DNA of 64,000 nt from Candidatus Lindowbacteria bacterium RIFCSPLOWO2_12_FULL_62_27 (GTDB taxonomy: Bacteria > Lindowbacteria > 2-12-FULL-62-27). Shown here piece by piece: positions 10,001-19,300 of this stretch. Every line of letters begins with the position of its first letter. Within the stretch, counting starts at the first letter, position 1. The position numbers and the translations under genes are program-made. Location: contig MFPR01000012.1 in assembly GCA_001784175.1 (NCBI GenBank), positions 1 to 64,000 of the forward strand, in the 5' to 3' direction. The notes beneath the pieces were generated by a model. The model made no database searches. It saw only the letters and a list, made by a program, of their open reading frames with translations, and was not told where the DNA came from.

Positions 10001-10311
10001 ATGAACGCCGCAACCTTGAGATTGCCGGTCGGGGCGGGCGTTCTGTTCGGCGCCATTCTGCCGCCGCCACCCGCCGGCGCCGAAAGCGTCCGTTTGGAAA
10101 TCTTGCTCCAGAGATGGCCCACCCTGTCCGGGCACAACACGGGAACGGTTTCGCCGCGCGCGCGCATCTCGGCGATGATTTTCGGATGGTACGGCGCCGC
10201 CTGCGCGGGGCAAAGTGAAAAGTGCAAAGTGAAAAGCGCAAAGCAAGCGGCCAAGAGCAGCGGGATAGGCGCACAGCCCGATCCGGGCATATTAATCGGT
10301 CTACCACCCAT
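4045..10311 (-). CDS. Secreted M6-type metalloprotease with beta-helix modules and C-terminal dockerin
   Basis: About 2088 residues. The start at 10311 (or the ATG three bases upstream) keeps the 11-bp overlap with the preceding stop and gives a signal peptide ending AQAA; an ATG at 10290 is the alternative. Order: M6-like zinc peptidase (about 60-470) with HEMGH-VLGLAD near 272, i.e. the HExxH zinc helix with its glutamate, and the downstream DWSLMASG turn. Then come three modules of about 300 residues, each a NosD/PbH1 right-handed beta-helix (repeats like NTVSNN and GIYADTQVNL), separated by FN3-like domains (EWSAVT, YYYRVTA). A carboxypeptidase-regulatory-like segment and a dockerin follow (2020-2088), with two calcium-loop repeats, GDANGSGDIGPGDW and DSNNSGDVGPGDW. 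The three helix modules are recognisable duplications. Likely an extracellular protease held by a cohesin partner. Confidence 0.85.
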   Translation of the reverse strand: MGGRPINMPGSGCAPIPLLLAACFALFTLHFSLCPAQAAPYHPKIIAEMRARGETVPVLCPDRVGHLWSKISKRTLSAPAGGGGRMAPNRTPAPTGNLKVAAFIVQFQADNDAVTSGSGQFAPDLLGDTNSVGDTIRIILSRADNYYRMVSYNQLQMSSTVFDTLMVTASETMGYYATGMRQADLIREVCERVDTWVNFGYYDFVAVFYAGMSKQVSGLGGDLSASMFDGLNDSYTDRQTQDTVTLAIMMPGTAGPGPFGPYDRVAPMGTFCHEMGHVLGLADIYNTVTQSAGVSDWSLMASGNYIGRPEGDSPAMIDPWHRELLGWLGAVVVSADTAVDLSRSETDSKVCKIYANAGNETEYFLIEYRAPSSPYGIDSAPGSGLLIWHIDNSMGTLAMNNINNVSSAVPHRRVDLVEADSSDVDVTAATAANPWPGTGNKTRFDATSSPNSQPYTGNPARVEIDNITLVGGRALFTAFIRDTRAQTWYVNDTWVNGATDSFTYASGSDTTGVGSPSAPFRTIIRALNKAKSGDTLHVDAGMYDSYVKVSSTENAGIKIDTNNLTIIGKDSAATVIDPPGANTDANLYGIYADTQVGLRIQNLGVTGAYDGIKFVNVDQSTLTGVSASSNGGHGIHLLNGSDTCTLSHNTAGSNSLDGIHLTASSKNAVSHNTARSNTMTGIYLSSSDTNVITQNEVTFNDTGVGIFAASRNNIITKNNIIGNNAYHVWNAGGLIQTLTRNWFGSTDSVTIKARVGDTASAWQPFRLGTVDTTAGADTTAPKAPDTVAIVGQGASDTSIILEWSNVTTLEEANGGNVTLAGYRVYRSTVKDTSWWMQVGQVGSGAIRYQDTAVLQWQPYYYRVTAFDAASPFANESFYSDSQPSDAAQNSSQKTWFVNDTAASADSFTYAGGTDTAYGDGSRSKPFRSVARVMQSAKSGDVIYIDAGLYADTYVTVSSTETAAFKIDTDGITIIGKDSNATVIDPPGANTQSGLYGIYADTQVNLLVKNIGVTGAYDGIHFDNVDLSTILGDSASSCGGIGIHLLDGSDTNAVTNNTAHSNFWGVILNRSSNNTVSNNIAHSNSVGVMVESNSNNNTVTNNAAGSNAQAGVYISSSDSTAVVQNDIQSNDTGVWIAGSSGANVIRRNNITGNAVNNVYNQGGLTQTITRNWFGSIDSVTIKAKFADTASAFSPYRTGGVDTASGADIVAPEAPDTVAILGRPSDTLVVLEWSAVTANEDGNAGGAGLSGYRVYRSKVKDTSSWVQVAQVGSGVIRHQDTNVSLLTDNYFYRVTAIDGALPFVNESFYSDSQPSYDSAAAQPVVNWYVNDTTTSGDSFTYAAGSDLMGDGTIQRPFLSPSKAMSVATAGDTIWLDSGVYTTRVASTASESAVINITADSISLIGKDSSSTILNPPGLYSDFNQYGIYADNRVNLLIRNLAVYNAYRGVKFINVDRSTLKAATVSGCQYGILLSSGSDTNSISASVFTYMGQSGIALSGSSGNTIDNNYFSNNTYGASLTASSGNTISNNTLNVQSGEAVGLASGSDTNTIGSNTITSGGTAISLGTVSGNTVTANTISGATSGLQLSIAKGNWILGNAVTSSYNYAVDIYNGADSNIFRNNLLASTTNYYGVNIGYGSYNVFVQNTIRDNRDYQVYVAYSSVSNTFEKNNIKPSSTYPDRAVYNAPTSSPGPFTFDRNYWYTTDSLTIRNRIFQNVNADSVLYTPWRLAEVDTTAGADTTAPRAPDTVAVVGNDTSVILEWAAVSTNEETTGGAVGVGLYRIYRSAVADTSSWNKVGQVSAATGIRRFQDTGAGPGTDYYYCVTAVDTAPYENESFYSYSVRQWQLTSYRLIPPDTVAAGVSFALRIVARGQFGETYMVAVNPVILSIDSGAVTPSASASFVSGVSQCTVSITVGGYRLLTLTDSGGRTASVYLNSPAMWAGSGGTQFSISFSVPGSRDSSGISVSLKNASDSATALSQDTTGATGIMSLGNGLDGDYRIEIKAPGALTRRVSVTIANGVINGGAGITIPSLVKGDANGSGDIGPGDWSVVVDNWGSTDPTADSNNSGDVGPGDWSVIVDNWGQTEDGW

Positions 10312-13300
10312 CATCCGTTTGCCCCCAATTATCGACGATGACCGACCAATCGCCGGGACCGACATCGCCGCTGTTGTTGGAATCCGCATCCGGAGAGGTG
10401 GCCCCCCAATTGTCGACGACCACCGACCAATCGCCCGGGCCGATGTCGCCGCTGCCGTTCGCGTCGCCTTTGATTAAAGGCGGGATGGTTATACCGGCGC
10501 CGCCATTAATGACGCCATTGAGCACGGTAAAGCTGACTCTCCGCGTAAGCGATCCGGACGCTTTAAGTTCTATTTTGTATTCACCATCGGGAATTGATTC
10601 TAAATCGATTCCCCCATTCGTATCGGTCGTTCCGCTGGCGGTGGCAAGACTTGAGTCATAACTGGGCCTTATATAAACACGAATTCCGGAGAAGTTATTG
10701 TTTCCAGTAGTTGCGAATGCGATGGTGTCTATACCGTTCCCCGTTCTTGAATTGATTGAAGGTGTAAATTGGAACCGTTCTCGAAACAGGATTCCCGGAT
10801 GATCATCCTCAAATTTGATCAGGCCCACACCCGGCGCGTAATAGACGGTATCCGCATGATACCAATCCGTGCCGGTTTCAGACATGACCAGACAATTGGT
10901 AAAAGTAAGACCACTCGGCAGCGTCACGGTGGCGGTCTTCGAAAGTATTTTTGTTTTTTCCACCGCGCCGTGCCGCCGCGTCCGCGTGTATGTGGTTCCG
11001 ACAACTGGGGTGGCGGGTATCATGATAAAGCCGGTACTGTTCAGCGACTCGGCGGCCGTATAGAAATCGTGCCCGCCGTCGTCCCAGACCTCCAGCGTTC
11101 GGATATTTCCTTCATTGTCCTGCGCGACGGAGTAATGCTCATAGTACGGTGAATCAGACGGGGAATTTTCGACGCTGACGTACCGGAAATCGGTCACCCC
11201 GTCAATTTGCAGAGACTGCAACTGCGAGATCGTGAGCGTGACGGTCTCGCCCCCTACCAGGCCGCTGAGTGTCCAGCCCGATGCGCCCAGCCCATCCGGG
11301 CCGAGATAAGGGTTCACTCGATCTGCGTTCAGAGCGTTGTTCGTCACATAATACCTGCTGGATCCTCCGATGATGTTTCCCTGCGCGCTAAGAATGGTGG
11401 GCGTATTGTTTTTCAAAAAAATCAGTCGGCGGTTCGTTCCGTCATAGCCCGACACGGCCAGATCCAGATCGGCGTCATTGTCATAATTTCCCCAGCGCGC
11501 GGCGCCGCCATTTATACCAGCATTCGTCCCCAGCGGCTCGGCGATTTTGCTCAACACGCCATTGCCCTCGTTCCGATAGACGATCAGCCGATTGTTAAGA
11601 CCGTCTGTTGTTCCCGCGATGACAAGGTCGAGTTTACCGTCATTGTCGTAATCGCCCCAGTTCACGGACGACCAGAACACGCCCGCATTCGCGCCCATCG
11701 GATCGAGGGCCTTGGCAAAACTGTCATTGCCGATATTTTTGAAGACGACCAGATATTCATCTGCGCCGCTCGCTCCGGATACAACCAGATCCAGGTCGCC
11801 GTCATTGTCGTAATCTCCCCAGTCCAGCGATCCGTCATAGAAACCGCTATTGGCGCCCATCGGTTCGACACTCTTGATAAAACTGTCGCCGCCGATGTTT
11901 TTAAACACGATAAAGCGGGGGGCGTCAGGCGAGCCGTCGGCCGTGCCGGCGGCGGCGAAATCCAAGTCACCGTCCCGATCGTAGTCGCCCCATTGTACCG
12001 CGCAGTTCGACAACCCGGCGGTTGCGCCTAGAGGCTGAACGATGATTGAAAAATTGTTGCCGCCATTGTTGCGGATCACCATCAGTCTCGTGTTCGTCCC
12101 GTCAAACCCGCAGGCCGCAAGGTCCAAATCTCCATCTCCGTCATAATCCCCCCATTGGATGGAACTGTATGTGAGACCCGTATTCGAGCCCATCGGCTGG
12201 GAGGCGGCCGTAAACCCGCTGTTGCCGGCGTTTTGATAGATGATCAATCGTTTGTTCGTTCCGTCATCGCCGATGACCGCCAGATCCAGGTCGGCGTCAC
12301 CGTCATAATCCCCCCAATCGACAGATCCGTATTTCACTCCTTTGTAGTTGCCCATGGGTTCAGATGCGACGGTGAAAATGCCGCCGTCATTTCTGTACAC
12401 GATCAACCTGTAGTTCCCTACCGTATTGAGTCCGGCAATGACAATGTCCTGATCGCCGTCGTTGTCGTAGTCTCCCCAATCGATCGAACTCCAGAGTACC
12501 GGCACGTCCAAAGGCTCCTGGCCCGCGGTGAAGGTCGGGGTGTCCGTGCCGATCACAAATGGGCCGACATGGAAAACCCCCGGCGAAACAAGGCCGACCC
12601 TGTCGACCGTTCTAACATGGACATACCAATTGCCTTTTGATGAAATCATGTAGCTGGAAGTTGGCGTATCCACATCCTTTATAAGGTCAGGTGTATCACT
12701 CTGATTTTTCGACCACAAAACCGAATAGCCGGCCACGCCGGCGCCGCTGTCCGACGCCCCGCTCCAATTGACGGTGATGGTTCCGAGAGAACTCGGAGCG
12801 TTTGGCGGTGGTGTCGCGGAAATCACGGACGAGGGCGCCTGTGGGGCGATTTTGTCGATGCCGAACTCGGACGTATAATGCCATGATGTGGCAAATCCGT
12901 CGGAATCCCCCGCGCGGACTCGGACCCTATATCCAAACCCGTGGGATAAATTTCTGGCGTCGAATTTTAAAGACCATCCGTTGGTATCGGAAGAATAATC
13001 GCGCGCCGGAGCGACGGTGTCTTCGGATGAGGGCATGGCGGAATAACTGTCGGCGAGATTTTCGAGCTCAAATTCAATGTAGCTGATTGCGCCGGAAATG
13101 GTGTCAGGGGGAACAACTTGAACTGTAAACACATTATTGATTGCCCGATACCATGCATTGGTCGTCGGACCTCGAATGGAATAAGCCGAAACGGGATCCG
13201 AGTCGGTCGAAAATTGCCACACATCGCCGCGTGTGAGACCGTACGCGTTTCTGGCGTCAATACGCCAGTAATAGGTTTTACCCATCGCCAACTGCGGCTG

Positions 13301-16300
13301 GTAACTTGTAACGCTTCTGCTCGCCCGGCTATCGCTCGCCTGATGGATAGGCGAGGTTCCGAAATAAACGTCATAGCTCGTCGCGCCGCCGCCGTCCGCC
13401 CACGACAAAAATGCGTTCAGTGACTGGTTGGTCGCCCCGTTCGACGGAAACGGGCTTGCCGCCTTGATGGGAGGACTGTTCACCGGCCTCGGATAAATCC
13501 GCAGAGCCTGCTGGTTGGAAATCGTGCTGATGGGGAAGGAACTGGATCCCACCGTACCCGTTTCGTTCTCGATTCCCCATGTCGCGCTGTTGCCGTTGGC
13601 GTAAATGCCGGTCATGTTCTTGTACTGAAATACGATCTCGTTGAGGGTTTCATACAAAATCATCTGGAATGTGTGCGACCCTTCGTTCGGGGAATGCGGG
13701 ACTGCCTCCCATTGGACGATGAACTGCCGCGTGGGATAGCTTCCCGATGTTCTATAATATATGTTCCCTCCCGCCTCCGGGTTCAGATCGTCCCAGAACG
13801 GCGCAATCGTGTTGTTCGGCTGGGCGCCGCCCGGTATTGATTGGTTGACAGGGTATCCGCCGATGAGCGTCGTATCGAACGTCACAAACCCGTTGGATGA
13901 AATCATCAGCCGGCTGTAATTTTTTCCGAAATAGTTGAAATTAAAACCGATGTTTGTCGGCAGCAGTGTGTCGTTGGTCGTGTCTGAAAGACGATTGCCC
14001 GTGGCGGAAATGTCCAGCCAGTTATATGCAACAATCTCGGACTGGTATAATCCGCTTGAGATTGTCGCCGTGACGGCCGGCGGATCCTTTATGGTGATTG
14101 TCTGATTCGCGGCCACGCCGCGCCGTACCGCCACGTCGCCGTCTGGAAATGTGACACGAATGTCAACGGCCGCCGCAGTCCTTATCCCGACGACCAAGGG
14201 CGATGCGGCGTCGACAATACGCATCGCATAGTCCGCCCCCGGCACAAAATCGCCACCCCCGTTCAGGTCCACTTCCACCTTGGCCCCAATCGCCGTGCGG
14301 TCCGGCTGCGCGTCGGATTCTTCCGCGTTGCCATTTGAGTCTGTTACTATTTGAAATTTTACAAAGTTTTTCCCGGGAAGATTATTTTTAAAAACAATCA
14401 ATCGACGATTTGCTCCATCATACCCTGAAACAGTCAGATCCAAATCTCCATCTTCATCACGATCTACCCACGCAATTGATCCTTCATCCACACCCACATT
14501 TGGACCCATAGGCTCTGCCATATTCGTAAAACGTCCATCTCCACTATTTCGGTATATGATCAATCTCCTGTCAGTTCCACTTTGTAATCCAGCAACGGCC
14601 AAGTCCAAATAACCGTCTGCGTCATAATCACCCCAGGCGATCGACGATTTGTATACTCCGCTGTCAATGGCCATTGGTTCTATGGCTCTTGTAAAAGCTC
14701 CATCTCCGTCGTTGCGGAATATGATTATATTTTTTGTTCCTGCTCCAAGAGATGAACTGAGTCCTGTAATAGCAAGATCCGGATCTCCATCATTGTCATA
14801 ATCAGCCCATGAGAGTGACGAATAATTCACTCCTGCATTTGTACCCATTGGCTCTGCCACATTCGTAAAAATGCCGTTCCCATCGTTGCGAAAAATAATC
14901 AACCGTCTCGATGTTCCGCTCCAGCCAGACACGGCCAAATCCATATCCAAATCTCCATCGTAATCGGCCCAACCAATTGATGAATTACTTACACCAGCAT
15001 TCATGCCCATTGGTTCAGCCGCATTGGAAAAGGTACCACTTCCGTTATTCTGAAAAATGACCAGTCTTTTGTTGTTTGAAAAATCCACACCTGAAACTGC
15101 GATGTCTAAATCATTATCTCTGTCGTAGTCGGCCCATGCTATCGCGGGGTCGCTCAGTCCTGCATTAAAACCCATAGGTTCAGCAGCATTTATAAAACTG
15201 TCGTTACCAGCGTTTCTGAAAATAATGAATCTATTGAGACCGGCAACAGCTATATCTAATTTTCCATCGTTATCATAATCTCCCCACGCTATTGACGCAT
15301 AATATATACCGTAATTGGCACCCATGGGTTCTGGCCCAGATGAGAAGAACTCGCTGTCAGAATTATTCAGTATATAAAACCTCAGATAACCCCAATAATC
15401 TATGCCAGATACAGCTAAATCCACGTCAAAATCTGCATCATAATCACCCCACGCAATAGAAGACCGATATACGCCATCGCCAAAATCAGACCAAACAGGA
15501 TTTACAAAAATCCCCAGTGTAGTATCCATAACAATTATCGTCTGATTGACCGCGACGGCCTCTTGCATGATCACATCGCCGTCGGGGAAAGTCACTCTCA
15601 CATCGACAGATGTGGCGCTGCCCACTCCCAGGTGACCCGGTCCTTGATAGTAATCCCATCCGTCACCCGCGCCAATCAGCGCCTCAGCGTATCTCCCAAA
15701 CCCCGGCGCGAAATCGGCTGCGCCGTCCAAATCGACTTCCACTTTTGCCCCGATGGCAAGCCGGTCCGGCTGGGCATCCGATTCCGAGGCGTTGCCGTTG
15801 GTGTCTGTCAACGCGATAACCTTGATGTAATTTCTGCCGCCGGAACCGTTCTCGACGAGATTGTTTTTGTACAGGATGTCCTGACCGGGGCCGCCAAGAT
15901 ACAGGTCGAGGTCGCCGTCATTATCGTAGTCTGCGAATGCGGCAACTTCATCCCAGCCCGTCGTATAATCCGTCACGCCCGCACTTGTTGTGGCATTTGA
16001 AAATGTGCCGTTGCCGTTGTTCCGGTACAGGATTTGCTGATAATAATTGTTGATAATCACGTCCATGTCTCCGTCGTTGTCATAATCTCCAGCGGCTATT
16101 GTGCCGTTGCAATACGACGAGTCCGTCACTCCGGAGCTTGACGAAACATCCGTGAACGTGCCATTGCCGTTATTCTTATAAACACGCGGCGCCTGCGCCC
16201 AATTGGCTATAAACAGATCAAAGTCACCGTCATTGTCGTAGTCCAGCCACAAAGGAGCGTCGGCCGCGAAGACGCCGTTGATACCCGCGCTCGCGGCGAC

Positions 16301-19300
16301 TTCCGTGAATGTCCCATTGCCGTTGTTCCTATAAAGATAGGAGGGATTTCCCCACTCGTTCGCGACAAAAATGTCCAGGTCACCGTCGTTGTCATAATCC
16401 GCCCACGACACACCTTCACCATTGGCCGTCTCCGTCAATATCCCGGCACTCGATGTAGAATCCACAAAATCGCCTGCGCCGGTATTATTGTATAAACGGT
16501 CCTGACCGCCCGCCGAAGTTACGAACAAGTCGAGGTCTCCGTCCCTATCATAATCTAAAACTGCCACCGCCTCAGCATCTGCATCCACGTTGGTTATCGA
16601 TCCGGTTATTTTACTGAATGACGAACCGGTACCGTTGTTCTTGTATAGATAGGATTGGCCACTGGTGTTGGAGGCCAATAAATCCAGCCCGCCATTATTG
16701 TCGAAATCGCCCCATACAGGCGCGACCAATTCCGTCGCACTGCCTGTAATTCCGAGCGACCCGGCTACATTCGTGAATGTCTGGTTGCCGTTATTTTTGT
16801 AAAGAAAGGGATTGGCGCCGTCCACCAAAACAAAAATGTCAACATAACTGTCATTGTTATAGTCGCCCCAAGCCAGACCGTCTCCGCCGAGGCTTTCACT
16901 CAGACCCGCCGCCGCGTCTGCACGAGTGAATGTGGCATTGGCCTGAGTAGCTTGAGTCTGGGTATCAGAATAAATCCGCAATGCCAGATTGTTGTATATT
17001 CCGCTTACCGGAAACATGCTCCGGCCTGCCATCCCGTCTTGATTTTCCGTCCCCCACGTGGCGCTGTTTCCGTTGGCGTACTGGCCGGACATGGTGTTGT
17101 ATTGGAACAGGATTTCGCCGTTTTCCTGCAAGATCAATTGAAATGTATACGAACCCTCGCTCGGATAATGCGGCACACCATTCCATTGGACGATGAATTT
17201 TTGGTTGGGCGACGAACCGGTTGTCTTGTAGTAAATAGCCCCGCCAGAAGCCGGATTGAGATCGTCCCAAAACGGCGCAATAAAATTGTTCGGCTGGTTT
17301 GTATTCGGAATGGCCACATTATTGTATTCGGTCGCCGACGAGGAGCCAAAAACAACGTGGCCGTTGGATGAGATTTTAAGTTGCGAATAGCTTGTGCCGT
17401 AGAAACTGAAATTAAATCCTATATTGACCAGTTTTGATCCGTCATCCGTATTGCCCGCATCCGGTGACCACAATGTTCCGTCCGTGGCGGTGACCCAATT
17501 GTACGTCACAACGCTTGCCGACACCGTATCGCCCGCCGGCGCGACCGGCGTCGCCAGTCCCGATACGCCGTAGGCGTAATTTCTTGCCGCATCGAAACTG
17601 TATGCGGTGTAGTAATAGGTCGTGCCGTTTGTGCGCCCTGCATCCGTAAAGCTTGTTCCTGTGGAATTATAAATGACAGTGCCATTGCCAATCGCCGATC
17701 CGGCAGGATACGACTGCCCGGCCAAGGGAAATCCCGCTAGAGAGGAGACGGCCGACCTGACCATGACCACGCCGGCAAAATCGGCGCCCGGGTTTGTCCA
17801 AGTCAAACCAGCCTGCGCGTTGCCGACCGAGGCGCTGAAGTTCGTAACATCCGACGGTGGCGTCACGTCTGCGGCCGACACGGGCGTCGCATTGATGGTC
17901 GCGCCGCCTGAGTAATCGTTGGCCGAATTGTAACTACACACTTTGTAGTAGTACGTTGTTCCGTTACTCACGCCGGTCCGTGTATCCGCCGTTCCAGTCG
18001 ATTTATAGACGACCGTATCCCCACCAATGACGCTCCCGACCGAATAACTCGTGCCGTTTGAAGGAATCCCCGCCACTGGTTCGCCGACGCGATACAGAAT
18101 AATATTGCCGGAAAAATTGGCGCTCGGATTATTCCAGGTCAGGCTGACCTGACCATTGCCGGGCGACGCTGTCAGACCAAAAACATTGCTGGGAATAGAA
18201 CTGCTTGCAGTCGCCGGTACCGCGCTGACGGCGACGCCGCCGGCATAATTTCTAGAGGAATCGTGGCTGAAGACTTTGTAATAGTAGGTCGTGCCGTTAG
18301 TCAGATTTTGATTATCGGCGAGCGAAGAACTTGCGCCGGCATACACAACGATCGAGCTTCCGATCGTATTGCCCGCCAGGTAGGACGTTCTATTTATGGG
18401 AGCGTCATTGACGGAACTGGTACTGCGTAAAATCACAACCCCTGAAAAATCGGATCCGGGATTTGTCCAGTTCAGGCTCAGCGTGCCGTCCCCGCCGGAT
18501 GCAGCAAGACCGGTGACGTCGGCCGGCGGTGTTTGATCGAACGGCGTGGCCGACTGTGTAACTCCAGAAGAATAATTCCTGGTCGCATCGTAGCTGAACG
18601 CTTTATAATAGTAGGTTGTCCCATTCGTCAAACTCGTGTGAGTAGTAGATATACCACTGGAACTGTAAAGGACAGTCCCATCTCCGAGTGGATTTCCTGC
18701 GGTATAGGATGTTGTTTGTGTCGGCACACCAGTCGGATAACCCCCAGTGCGTTGCACAATCAACACGCCGGCAAAATCCGAAGCCGACGGATTCGACCAC
18801 GTTAAATTATTCTGCCCATCTCCGGGGGCGGCGGAAAATGCCGATATGTCTGCGGGCGCCGTGGCATCCACGCCGGCTGGCGTGGCGCTTGTCGAAACGC
18901 CTGTCGCATAATTTCTCGCTGAATCATAGCTGTAGATTCTGTAATAATAGGTGGTGCCGTTCGTTAAATATTGATCGGGAAAACTTGAGTTGCTCGTGCT
19001 GAGCGTAACCAAAATCACCTGTGCATTGCCGATGGTATTACCGTACCAGTATGTCTGATTTGGTGTAGGATTGGTATTCGGGGCGCTCCCCGTGCTGCGA
19101 AGAATCAGCACCCCCGCGAAATCGGATGCCGGTTCGGTCCAATATAGAGTAACTTGTTGATTGCCCGCCGAGGATGAAACCCCCGTCACAGATGCGGGAG
19201 CAGCTACATCCGGGGCGGTAGGCGTGGCACGCGTCCAAACGCTGCGTGTATAATTGCGCGCGGAGTCGTAACTAAAAGCCCGGTACACATATTCCACGCC

